Below, piece by piece: positions 31,986 to 39,549 of a stretch of 43,293 bases of DNA. A program made the position numbers and the translations under genes. The stretch comes from Campylobacterales bacterium (GTDB lineage: Bacteria > Campylobacterota > Campylobacteria > Campylobacterales > Nitratiruptoraceae), in assembly GCA_027065825.1 (NCBI GenBank), contig JAMONM010000039.1:1-43293 (forward strand), read 5' to 3'. Each line of letters starts with the position of its first letter. Position 1 is the stretch's first letter. Under the pieces are notes generated by a model. That model ran no database searches. It was not told the origin of the DNA and worked only from the letters and a program-made list of their open reading frames with translations.

Positions 31986-32208
31986 GTTTGACTCCGAGCG
32001 CGTTTATAGCTATTCCTCTGATCTTTCTGGCCTGGTAATCCAGTTTGAAGAACAGATCGAACATCTCTTTTGCCTCAAGAGGTTTGGCGGCCTCGAAATC
32101 GTAGGTTCCGTCCGGTTTTTTGGGTATCTTTTTTTCGAACAGATCGTATATCTCCATTCTCATTTCCTCGTACCGTTTGAACTCTTTTATAGCCTTTTCT
32201 TTCTCCAT
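31978..32208 (-). CDS. Hypothetical protein, 76 residues, charged and helical
   Basis: Start chosen at ATG 32208, preceded by a strong AAGGAGGG ribosome site (5 bases away) and a good promoter at 32258-32231; an upstream ATG at 32274 would put the start upstream of that promoter. The product is soluble and rich in Lys/Glu (KEKAIKEFKRYEEMRMEIYD ... ARKIRGIAINALGVKPE). I do not recognise a family with a known function. Its stop overlaps the methyltransferase CTG start, so the two are probably translationally coupled. Confidence 0.75.
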   Translation of the reverse strand: MEKEKAIKEFKRYEEMRMEIYDLFEKKIPKKPDGTYDFEAAKPLEAKEMFDLFFKLDYQARKIRGIAINALGVKPE

Positions 32209-32230
32209 TTGGCCCTCCTTTATGAGTGAA

Positions 32231-32258
32231 ATTGTATAAAAAAACGATTTTTTGTCAA
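32231..32258 (-). promoter_or_regulatory. Sigma-70-type promoter for the 76-residue gene and its operon
   Basis: On the - strand TTGACA (32258-32253), 16 bases, TACAAT (32236-32231), about 22 bases before the start codon. Confidence 0.6.
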
Positions 32259-32292
32259 TAAGAGCGGCAACCAAAACATTATATAAGCAAAA

Positions 32293-32321
32293 TTGACATA
32301 AAATATTGCAATTGTTAATTT
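32293..32321 (+). promoter_or_regulatory. Candidate oadGAB promoter
   Basis: TTGACA (32293-32298), 17 bases, then TAATTT (32316-32321) as a weak -10. A GGGAG ribosome site and the oadG ATG follow at 32332-32345. Confidence 0.4.
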
Positions 32322-32342
32322 TACTCTAAACGGGAGACTCTC

Positions 32343-32558
32343 ATGGTATTGGAAGCCCTCAAATATATGGTTCTGGGAATGGGGATCGTCTTTTTGTTCC
32401 TCTATTTGATGGTCGTCATTCTCAACTGGCAGCACAAGCTGGTGGAGAAATATTTTCCTCAGAAGGAGGAGCCCTCAGCTACACCCTCCAAAAGGGACAA
32501 ACTCAAAAAAGTCGCGGCGATTACTGCCGCTATCGCCCATATGAAAAAATCCAATTAA
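32343..32558 (+). CDS. oadG: Oxaloacetate decarboxylase gamma subunit
   Basis: Protein of 71 residues: one transmembrane helix (about 9-28, MVLGMGIVFLFLYLMVVILNW), then a charged, Lys-rich cytosolic tail. OadG anchors and assembles the alpha and beta subunits of the Na+-pumping decarboxylase. Size, topology and its place directly before oadA and oadB support the call. The GMGIVFLFL segment is the family's conserved part. Confidence 0.88.
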   Translation: MVLEALKYMVLGMGIVFLFLYLMVVILNWQHKLVEKYFPQKEEPSATPSKRDKLKKVAAITAAIAHMKKSN

Positions 32559-32568
32559 AGAGGTGGAG

Positions 32569-34365
32569 ATGAAGAAGAAGTTCATTGACGTTATGGACAC
32601 CACCTTCCGCGACGGATTCCAGTCGGTATTCGGAGGAAGGGTTTTGATGAAAGATTTCCTGCCCGCTCTCGACGCGGCTACCGAGGCGGGAATAACTCAC
32701 TTTGAATTTGGCGGAGGTGCCAGATTCCAGAGTCTCTTTTTCTATTTGAGAGAGAACGCCTTCGATATGATGGACGCTTTTAGGGAGAAGGTGGGTCCTG
32801 AAGCCAACCTGCAGATACTGGCTAGGGGAATAAATACGGTGATGTTGGACACGGGCAGCAGAGAGATGATCGATCTATTCGCGAAGCTTTTCGCCCGACA
32901 CGGGACCACCACCGTTAGGAATTTCGACGCGTTGAACGACGTTGACAATCTGGAATATAGCGCCAAATGCATCAAAAAATACGGAATGAAGCACGAAGTG
33001 GTAATAACCATAATGGATCTGCCGCCCGGATGCGAGGGCGCTCATACGCCGGAGTTTTACGAAAAGACTCTGCGAGAGATTCTTGATAGGGGAATAGAGT
33101 TCGACTCTTTGGCCTTTAAGGACGCCAGCGGAACCTCAAATCCGCAAAAAGTATACGAAACCATCAAGATGGCCAGAAGAATTTTAGGTGACGATGTACA
33201 TATCAGACTCCATACTCACGAAACGGCTGGAGTCAGCGTGGCATGTTATCTGGCCGCACTCGAAGCCGGCGTGGACGGTATAGATCTGGCCGCCTCTCCG
33301 GTCAGCGGCGGTACGAGTCAGCCTGACATAATAACCATGCTGCATGCGGTAAAGGGCAAACCTTACGATCTGGGCGGTTTGGATATGGAGAAGATCCTCG
33401 ATTACGAGGAGGTTCTAAAAGAGTCGCTAAAAGAGTATTTTATTCCGCCAGAGGCTACGCAGGTTAGCCCTATGATACCTTTTTCTCCGATGCCTGGAGG
33501 GGCTTTGACAGCTAATACCCAGATGATGAGAGACAACAACATTTTGCACAAATATCCCGAAGTCATCAAAGCCATGAGAGAGGTGGTGGAAAAAGGGGGT
33601 TACGGTACCAGCGTAACGCCGGTAAGCCAGTTTTACTGGCAGCAGGCCTTTAATAACGTGATGTTCGGCGAATGGAAGAAGATAGCTCCGGGCTACGGCA
33701 AAATGGTGCTCGGGTATTTCGGAAAGACTCCCGTGGAACCGGATCCCCAGGTGGTAAAACTGGCCAGCGAGCAGCTGGGGCTTGAACCTACCAAGGAGAA
33801 TCCTCTAGACATAGCCGACAGGGACGAGACGAAATCGATAGCTTACTGGCAGAAGAGACTCGAAGAGGAGGGCATAGAGACCAGCGAAGAGAATATTTTC
33901 ATTGCCGCCTCATGCGGCGACAAGGGAATCGCTTTCTTAAAGGGCGAAAGTCCGCTTATGATTAGAAAAAAAGAAGACGAGGAGAAAAAGAGCATGGGTA
34001 AAAGCAACGGAATCTATACGGTAATAGTTGACGGCGAAAAGTTTGTGGTAGAGATCGCGGAGGGAGAGGTGGAGCTAAAACCTCAGGCCGCTCCGGCAAA
34101 AGAGGCTACCAGCAGCGAAGAGCCTCAAGCTATGGGCGAAGCCGCTCCCGGTATGACCGAAATAAAGGCGGCGGTTCCGGGCAACGTGTGGAAAATACTC
34201 GTAAATCCGGGCGATCGTGTTAAAGCCGGCGACAAGATCATGATTCTTGAGGCCATGAAGATGGAGATTGACGTTCCCGCTCCCAAGGACGGCGTTATAG
34301 CCCATATAGCCGTTAGGGTCAACGACACGGTTCAAGAAGGTCAGGTTCTGGCCACTATGGAGTAG
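32569..34365 (+). CDS. oadA: Oxaloacetate decarboxylase alpha subunit, biotin-dependent
   Basis: I prefer ATG 32569 (598 residues), with AGAGGTGG just upstream; the GTG at 32563 in the same frame would add two residues. The carboxyltransferase TIM barrel starts [15 protein letters not shown] (metal-binding Asp), with [11 protein letters not shown] (carboxylated-Lys region), [14 protein letters not shown] and [13 protein letters not shown]. An Ala/Pro/Glu-rich linker leads to a biotinyl domain with AMKM, K564 being the biotinylated lysine, 35 residues from the end. The enzyme decarboxylates oxaloacetate and passes CO2 via biotin to OadB. Nearly adjacent to both partners, it is clearly one operon. 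Confidence 0.94.
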   Translation: MKKKFIDVMDTTFRDGFQSVFGGRVLMKDFLPALDAATEAGITHFEFGGGARFQSLFFYLRENAFDMMDAFREKVGPEANLQILARGINTVMLDTGSREMIDLFAKLFARHGTTTVRNFDALNDVDNLEYSAKCIKKYGMKHEVVITIMDLPPGCEGAHTPEFYEKTLREILDRGIEFDSLAFKDASGTSNPQKVYETIKMARRILGDDVHIRLHTHETAGVSVACYLAALEAGVDGIDLAASPVSGGTSQPDIITMLHAVKGKPYDLGGLDMEKILDYEEVLKESLKEYFIPPEATQVSPMIPFSPMPGGALTANTQMMRDNNILHKYPEVIKAMREVVEKGGYGTSVTPVSQFYWQQAFNNVMFGEWKKIAPGYGKMVLGYFGKTPVEPDPQVVKLASEQLGLEPTKENPLDIADRDETKSIAYWQKRLEEEGIETSEENIFIAASCGDKGIAFLKGESPLMIRKKEDEEKKSMGKSNGIYTVIVDGEKFVVEIAEGEVELKPQAAPAKEATSSEEPQAMGEAAPGMTEIKAAVPGNVWKILVNPGDRVKAGDKIMILEAMKMEIDVPAPKDGVIAHIAVRVNDTVQEGQVLATME

Positions 34366-34369
34366 GCAG

Positions 34370-35695
34370 ATGAAAAAGAGACTGATCGGATTTGTGCTGG
34401 CGCTGTTAGTGGTGATGATACCAATAGGCGCCATAGCAACCGTTTCTCATATGACCGATGAGAATAAAAGCGCCGTTCATCACGAAGAGCATCAGGAAAA
34501 GAGCATAGGCTCTTTGATAGAGGGTTTTTACAAGCAGACGGGCATCTACGCTATTTTCAATCCTCAAGAGGGCGCCAAAAACGCTCTTGGCGAGGAGATG
34601 AGCACTTTTCATCAAAGTTTCGGTCGAATTATAATGATCGGTATAGCCTTTTTGCTCTTTTATTTGGCGATAGCAAAAGGGTTTGAGCCGCTGCTTTTGA
34701 TTCCTATAGGTTTTGGCGGGCTTTTGGCCAATATTCCTCTGGCCAATATTATAGGGGATCACGGTTTTATAGGGGAGTTGTACAAGGCCGGTATAGCGAA
34801 CGAACTATTTCCCCTGCTGATATTTATGGGCGTTGGAGCCATGACCGATTTCGGTCCTTTGCTGGCCAATCCGAAAACCGCTCTTTTGGGAGCGGCGGCA
34901 CAGTTCGGTATTTTCGGAACGCTGGTGGGAGCGGTGGCTCTGAGCCAGATGGGCGTTTTTGATTTTACGCTCCAAGACGCCGCAGCTATTTCTATTATAG
35001 GAGGAGCCGACGGTCCGACATCTATCTTCATTGCGAGCAAACTCGCTCCCGATCTACTGGGCGCGATAGCGGTGGCCGCTTATAGCTATATGGCTCTCGT
35101 TCCGGTGATTCAGCCTCCTATTATGAGGGCGTTGACCACTCCCGAAGAGAGAAGAATCAAGATGAAAACCACCAGAGAGGTTAGAAAGCTGGAAAAAATT
35201 CTGTTTCCATTGACCGTCTTGGTTTTGACTATTTTGATTTTGCCGGAGTCCTCTCCTTTGATAGGCGCTTTGACTTTCGGCAACTTCGTAAGAGAGTCCG
35301 GAGTGGTCGAGAGACTCTCAAAAACCATGCAGAACGAGCTGATCAATATCGTTACTATATTTTTGGGATTGGCGGTCGGTTCCAAACTGGCGGCCGAAAA
35401 GTTTCTTGTTCCAGAGACGCTCGGTATTTTGTTGCTGGGTCTGGTCGCTTTTGCCATCGGCACCGCGGCGGGCGTTATTATGGGCAAGATCATGAACAAG
35501 TTCTCCAAAGAGCCTATTAATCCGTTGATAGGAGCCGCCGGAGTCAGCGCCGTACCTATGGCCGCGAGGGTAGCAAACAAGGAGGGAATGAGAGAAGACC
35601 CTACAAACGTTCTGTTGATGCACGCCATGGGGCCGAATGTTGCCGGAGTAATTGGTTCTGCGGTCGCTGCCGGGGTTCTGCTCTCTATTTTCTAG
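34370..35695 (+). CDS. oadB: Oxaloacetate decarboxylase beta subunit, Na+ pump
   Basis: Protein of 441 residues with many transmembrane helices. It couples decarboxylation of carboxybiotin to Na+ export across the inner membrane. The conserved re-entrant region [17 protein letters not shown] carries the essential Asp, and [20 protein letters not shown] and [20 protein letters not shown] match the C-terminal sodium-path signatures. The N terminus has an extra signal-like helix and a His/Glu-rich stretch (HHEEHQEK). The gene starts 4 bases after oadA and ends at a clear terminator. Confidence 0.94.
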   Translation: MKKRLIGFVLALLVVMIPIGAIATVSHMTDENKSAVHHEEHQEKSIGSLIEGFYKQTGIYAIFNPQEGAKNALGEEMSTFHQSFGRIIMIGIAFLLFYLAIAKGFEPLLLIPIGFGGLLANIPLANIIGDHGFIGELYKAGIANELFPLLIFMGVGAMTDFGPLLANPKTALLGAAAQFGIFGTLVGAVALSQMGVFDFTLQDAAAISIIGGADGPTSIFIASKLAPDLLGAIAVAAYSYMALVPVIQPPIMRALTTPEERRIKMKTTREVRKLEKILFPLTVLVLTILILPESSPLIGALTFGNFVRESGVVERLSKTMQNELINIVTIFLGLAVGSKLAAEKFLVPETLGILLLGLVAFAIGTAAGVIMGKIMNKFSKEPINPLIGAAGVSAVPMAARVANKEGMREDPTNVLLMHAMGPNVAGVIGSAVAAGVLLSIF

Positions 35696-35699
35696 TTCA

Positions 35700-35722
35700 A
35701 AAAGCCGCTTCGGGCGGCTTTT
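35700..35722. terminator. Bidirectional terminator between oadB and a convergent operon
   Basis: AAAAGCCGC (35700-35708), loop TTCGG, GCGGCTTTT (35714-35722) form a perfect 9-bp stem with T-runs in both directions. It follows the oadB stop and, on the - strand, overlaps the stop codon of the small secreted protein gene. Confidence 0.85.
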
Positions 35723-36032
35723 ACCCAATGGGAGAGCGAGAATAGATCGATAGTCTCCGAATAGTTTTAATCAGCTTTTTAAATTGATCCTTGGTTAAAA
35801 CATTTTCTTTTTTCAGATTTGTCAGCTCCTTGGATAATTCCTTTTTTTCGAAACCGTATCCGTTTAGGGCGTTTTGAATGGTTTTGTATTTTTGCGGAAC
35901 GATTTTTTTATAAACCGAAGCCTCTTCGTAAAGATCCAGCATAAAGTTTGAATGAGTCTGATCGGCGTTCGCCGCTATCGACGAAACGCTCACAAGAGCG
36001 ACGAATATGGAGTTAAATACCGTCTTTTTCAT
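35721..36032 (-). CDS. Small secreted hypothetical protein
   Basis: Protein of 103 residues: signal peptide (about 1-23, ending AANA), then about 80 charged residues, probably helical, rich in Lys/Glu (NALNGYGFEKKELSKELTN). I recognise no family. The start overlaps the alpha/beta hydrolase gene by 20 bases, so it is probably the last gene of the polyamine-hydrolase operon. The stop lies within the bidirectional terminator. Base composition matches its neighbours. Confidence 0.65.
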   Translation of the reverse strand: MKKTVFNSIFVALVSVSSIAANADQTHSNFMLDLYEEASVYKKIVPQKYKTIQNALNGYGFEKKELSKELTNLKKENVLTKDQFKKLIKTIRRLSIYSRSPIG

Positions 36033-36810
36033 CGGATATGGCCTTTAGAGCTTCTTTGAAAACGGGCAAAAAACCGCTTTGGTTCAAGATAGTGGAGTGG
36101 TTTGATACGGGAACTACCTTTTGATAAACCAGATTGTGAATATTTCCCAGCAGATTTTTAAGACTTTTCGGAGGTATTAGATCTTCGTACTGGGCGGTTA
36201 TTACAGCAACCGGAGCGTAAGTCAAGGAGATATATTCTGCTGTTTCGAAAGGGTGTTTTAAAATCAGAGATACCGGTAGATAGGGGTATCTCTTTTTTGC
36301 CAACGTTTTTAGCGAATCAAACGGCGTTATCAGAACTACGCCGGCTGTGGATCTTTGCGACGCTACGTAGGAGGCTACGGCGCTGCCCAGACTTCTGCCC
36401 ACTAGATAGACCTTCGGGAATCTTTTGCCGTAGGTATCGAATATCTCCAAAGCGTCCGAAAATATGTTCTGTTGAGAGGGTTCCCCTTCGGAGTTGCCGT
36501 ATCCTCTGTAGTTGCAGGTTAGGAAGCTGTACTCTTTTATATCTCGGACTATGTTCATAAAATTTAGAGCGTTGTTGGCGTTGCCTCCAAAATATATAAC
36601 CAACGGTTTCTCTTCCTTGTTCTCCGTAATGGCGCATTCGAGTTTTGTATAATCCGAAGTGGTGTGAAAGAATCTTTTGATATTTTTGTCGTGAAACGTG
36701 ACGCTTTTGCGGGAAAGCTCTTTTTCAAATATCTGTTCATCCTGGGAAAAATATACCCACGCGGCGAACATGAGATACAAAGAGCCCAGAAATATTACGA
36801 TCAGTTTCAT
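36013..36810 (-). CDS. Membrane-anchored alpha/beta hydrolase
   Basis: Protein of 265 residues with an N-terminal signal anchor (about 1-21). Blocks of the BEM46/ABHD-like serine hydrolases are visible: VIYFGGNANNALNF (oxyanion region), NYRGYGNSEGEPSQ, the nucleophile elbow VGRSLGSAVASY (GxSxG), a late Asp region (AQYEDLIPPKSL) and the terminal His (VPVSNHSTI). It should act on an ester or similar bond in the periplasm; the substrate is unknown. It lies 10 bases after the carboxynorspermidine decarboxylase gene and overlaps the next gene, so it is part of the same transcript. Confidence 0.82.
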   Translation of the reverse strand: MKLIVIFLGSLYLMFAAWVYFSQDEQIFEKELSRKSVTFHDKNIKRFFHTTSDYTKLECAITENKEEKPLVIYFGGNANNALNFMNIVRDIKEYSFLTCNYRGYGNSEGEPSQQNIFSDALEIFDTYGKRFPKVYLVGRSLGSAVASYVASQRSTAGVVLITPFDSLKTLAKKRYPYLPVSLILKHPFETAEYISLTYAPVAVITAQYEDLIPPKSLKNLLGNIHNLVYQKVVPVSNHSTILNQSGFLPVFKEALKAISDEKDGI

Positions 36811-36820
36811 ATATCAACCT

Positions 36821-37987
36821 TTAGGAGAGTCTGTTTTTGTAATCCTCGTAACCGAATTTTCTAACCACTTTCAAAGTACCGTCGCTTTTTAGCAGAGCCA
36901 GCGACGGAAGCCTGAGTCCGTTGAAGGTGGTGTTTTTGACGAACGTATAGTGAATCATATCCTCAAGAACTATCTTGTCGCCTATGTTTAAAGGTTGATC
37001 GAAACTGTAATCCCCTATGATATCCCCGGCCAAACAGCTGTTGCCGCCCAGTCTGTAGGTGTATCTCTTTTTATGAGGTGCGGCCGCCCCTTTGATGCGC
37101 GGTCTATATGGCATAGCCAGTACGTCCGGCATATGCGCTTCTGCTGATACGTCCAAAATCGCGATTTTCATTCCGTTTTCTATTATATCGATAACCGAAG
37201 CCACGAGCGGACCAGTTTCCCAGCCGACAGCCTCGCCGGGTTCGAGATAGACCTCTACCCCGTATTTTTTGGAAAACTCTAATATAATAGAGATCAGTTT
37301 TTCTATGTCGTATCCCTCTTTTGTTATATGGTGCCCTCCCCCGAAGTTTACCCATTTGCATCTTTTGATATACGGGGCGAACTTCTCTTCCACCGCCTTT
37401 AGAACCTTTTCGAGAGAGTCCGCGCTCTCTTCGCACAGGGCGTGAAAGTGCAATCCGTCTATTATCGAGTCGAATTCTTCTTTTTTGAACTCTTTGAGGG
37501 TCACTCCCAGCCTGCTAAATGGCGCGCACGGATTGTAAAGCTGAGCCGGAGCGGCGGAGAATTCCGGATTTATTCTAATGCCGATCGAAATATTGGGATT
37601 TACTTCTTTTACGATGGTTTTGTATCTTTTTAGCTGGCCGAAGGAGTTGAATACGATATGATCGCTCAAAGAGGCTATTTGCTCTATTTCATCCTCTTTA
37701 AAGGCTGGAGAGTATGTGTGCACCTCCTTGCCCAACTCCTCTTTTGCCAGTTTCGCTTCCCAAAGTCCGCTGGCGCACGCTCCATCAAGATACTCTCGGA
37801 CCAGACCGAAAGTGCTCCACATCGCGAACCCTTTGAGAGCCAGCAGAATTTTGGCGCCGCTTTTTTGTTTTACGTATGCGAGAGTTTGTAGATTTTGTTT
37901 TAACAGCTCCTCTTCGCATACGTAGCTTGGAGTCTCTATCAGTTCCAGAATCGACTCTATCTTACTCTCTTTATCGGGTTTTTTCAT
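36821..37987 (-). CDS. nspC: Carboxynorspermidine/carboxyspermidine decarboxylase
   Basis: Protein of 388 residues, PLP-dependent alanine-racemase-fold decarboxylase. The Schiff-base lysine is K52 (ILLALKGFAMW). Further blocks are SRLGVTLKEF, DGLHFHALCEESAD, WVNFGGGHHIT, YLEPGEAVGW and YRLGGNSCLAGDIIGDY (active-site Cys). It removes CO2 from carboxy(nor)spermidine, the last step of the aspartate-semialdehyde route to spermidine or norspermidine. It overlaps the dehydrogenase gene by 4 bases. Campylobacterota typically make spermidine this way instead of using SpeE. Confidence 0.93.
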   Translation of the reverse strand: MKKPDKESKIESILELIETPSYVCEEELLKQNLQTLAYVKQKSGAKILLALKGFAMWSTFGLVREYLDGACASGLWEAKLAKEELGKEVHTYSPAFKEDEIEQIASLSDHIVFNSFGQLKRYKTIVKEVNPNISIGIRINPEFSAAPAQLYNPCAPFSRLGVTLKEFKKEEFDSIIDGLHFHALCEESADSLEKVLKAVEEKFAPYIKRCKWVNFGGGHHITKEGYDIEKLISIILEFSKKYGVEVYLEPGEAVGWETGPLVASVIDIIENGMKIAILDVSAEAHMPDVLAMPYRPRIKGAAAPHKKRYTYRLGGNSCLAGDIIGDYSFDQPLNIGDKIVLEDMIHYTFVKNTTFNGLRLPSLALLKSDGTLKVVRKFGYEDYKNRLS

Positions 37988-39204
37988 TTAGATGGAACCT
38001 CGAACGTTTCCTCTGGATCCATCTCTATTACGTGCCACGGCAGTCCCTGTTTTTGTAGCTCTTGCATGAAAGGATCAGGATCGAACTGTTCCATGTTCCA
38101 TACTCCGGGACTGTACCATTTTTTAGTGAGCATCATTTTCGCTCCAATCATTGCCGGTACGCCCGTAGTATAGCTGACGCATTGGCTGAAAACTTCCGCG
38201 TAGGCCTTTTCATGGTCGCAGATATTGTATATGTAGACCTTTTTTCTTTCTCCGTTTTTGATACCTTCGCAAACAACCCCGATGTTCGTTTTGCCTTTTG
38301 TTTTGGAACCCAAAGATGCCGGATCCGGCAGCAGAGCTTTGAGCAGATGCAAAGGTACCACTTTGCATCCGTCCACTTCCACGGGATCGATACGGGTTAG
38401 TCCCACGTTGTCCAAAACTTTCAGATGGGTCAGATAGCTTTGGGAAAATGTCATCCAAAATCGTATTCTCTTTAGCCCTTTTATATGTTTTACGAGCGAC
38501 TCCTCCTCTTCGTGGTAGAGCAGATAGCTCTCTTTTGGACCGATTTCAGGATAGTTCCAAACCATTTTGATCTCCATGGGCTCTGTTTCGATCCACTTAC
38601 CGTTTTCCCAGTATCTTCCTTTTGAGTTAACCTCTCTGATATTGATTTCCGGATTGAAGTTTGTGGCAAACGGGTATCCGTGATCTCCGGCGTTACAATC
38701 GAGGATATCTATATAGTGTATTTCGTCAAAATAGTGTTTTTGGGCATAGGCCACAAATACGTTCGTAACTCCCGGATCGAAACCGCTGCCAAGCAGCGCC
38801 ATGACTCCCCGTTGCCTGTAGGGATCGTCAAAGGCCCACTGCTCTTTATATTCGAATTTTGCCGTATCGGGATGTTCGTAATTTGCCGTATCCAGATAGT
38901 CGGTTTTCGTCTCCATGCATGCTTCCATGATCGTCAAATCCTGATAGGGAAGCGCCACGTTGATTACTATATCGGGTCGAATGAGATTTAACAGATCCAC
39001 CAGCTCGTTTAGATTGTCCGCATCGACGCGTGCGACGTTGATATCTATATTGTATCCGTTTTTAATCTCCTGCTTGATCTCCTCGCACTTTTGAAGAGTC
39101 CTGCTGGCCAGCGTTATCTCTTGGAAAACGTCGCAGTTTTGAGCGCATTTGTGTGCCACGACTCTTCCTACGCCGCCAGCTCCGATTATCAAGACTCTAC
39201 CCAT
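37984..39204 (-). CDS. Carboxynorspermidine/carboxyspermidine dehydrogenase
   Basis: Protein of 406 residues, saccharopine-dehydrogenase-like. N-terminal Rossmann motif VLIIGAGGVGRVVAHKCAQN, then ITLASRTLQKCEEI, VINVALPYQDLTIMEACMET and GFDPGVTNVFVAYAQ are typical of CANSDH/CASDH. It condenses a diamine with aspartate semialdehyde and reduces the imine, feeding nspC next to it. A GAAAGGAG ribosome site and a TTGATATAAT promoter (39238-39229) precede the ATG. Whether putrescine or diaminopropane is used cannot be told from sequence; spermidine is the likelier product. Confidence 0.92.
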   Translation of the reverse strand: MGRVLIIGAGGVGRVVAHKCAQNCDVFQEITLASRTLQKCEEIKQEIKNGYNIDINVARVDADNLNELVDLLNLIRPDIVINVALPYQDLTIMEACMETKTDYLDTANYEHPDTAKFEYKEQWAFDDPYRQRGVMALLGSGFDPGVTNVFVAYAQKHYFDEIHYIDILDCNAGDHGYPFATNFNPEINIREVNSKGRYWENGKWIETEPMEIKMVWNYPEIGPKESYLLYHEEEESLVKHIKGLKRIRFWMTFSQSYLTHLKVLDNVGLTRIDPVEVDGCKVVPLHLLKALLPDPASLGSKTKGKTNIGVVCEGIKNGERKKVYIYNICDHEKAYAEVFSQCVSYTTGVPAMIGAKMMLTKKWYSPGVWNMEQFDPDPFMQELQKQGLPWHVIEMDPEETFEVPSK

Positions 39205-39228
39205 GAAACTCCTTTCGGTTTTTTTATG

Positions 39229-39238
39229 ATTATATCAA
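39229..39238 (-). promoter_or_regulatory. Extended -10 promoter of the polyamine operon
   Basis: TTGATATAAT on the - strand, 24 bases before the dehydrogenase start; identical to the extended -10 of surE and greA. Confidence 0.55.
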
Positions 39239-39248
39239 CTTTTCGACT

Positions 39249-39422
39249 CTACGCGTAAAGATCTATTCCTCCCTCTTTTTTTCTTTTGCCGCCGCTTTCC
39301 TTCTCTTTGAGATCACTCTTTTTTTTTCTCTTTTCCTGCCTTTTGACCCAGGTTCTAAACGGCGATTTTTCCTCTTTGATTCTAAATACCCTGTAGACCT
39401 CTTCAATATTTAGCGGAGCCAT
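39249..39422 (-). CDS. Small basic hypothetical protein, 57 residues
   Basis: ATG at 39422 with AAAGGAGA seven bases upstream opens a frame to TAG at 39251-39249. The product begins MAPLNIEEVYRVFRIKEEKS, continues with PFRTWVKRQEKRKKKSD and ends in a Lys/Arg/Gly-rich tail (KRKKEGGIDLYA). No signal peptide or membrane segment; the charge suggests nucleic-acid or ribosome contact, but I do not recognise a family. It is divergent from pgaA, sharing the 127-base gap that holds the TTTTGCAAT boxes, and lies upstream of the polyamine operon on the same strand. Confidence 0.6.
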   Translation of the reverse strand: MAPLNIEEVYRVFRIKEEKSPFRTWVKRQEKRKKKSDLKEKESGGKRKKEGGIDLYA

Positions 39423-39463
39423 AGTTTCTCCTTTTTTCTAATTTTATCCAAAAAAGGGTGCCG

Positions 39464-39518
39464 TTTTGCAATCTCTTTGCAACCTTTTTGCCTCCTTTAA
39501 GGTTTACGGTGATAAATT
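39464..39518 (+). promoter_or_regulatory. TTTTGCAAT boxes and candidate -10 of pgaA
   Basis: Three consecutive 11-bp units TTTTGCAATCT (39464-39474), CTTTGCAACCT (39475-39485) and TTTTGCCTCCT (39486-39496) lie in perfect phase. TG-A-TAAATT (39510-39518) follows as an extended -10 with the last repeat covering the -35 region. The start codon is at 39550. The same repeat in the same orientation lies upstream of pelC (17829-17757). Confidence 0.5.
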
Positions 39519-39549
39519 AAAAATAGATAAATAATTAAAAGAGGTTCAA

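Noticed and set aside
32209-32274. Longer N terminus for the 76-residue protein (ATG 32274)
   Set aside because: That start lies upstream of the good -35/-10 pair at 32258-32231, and the ATG at 32208 has a strong AAGGAGGG site.
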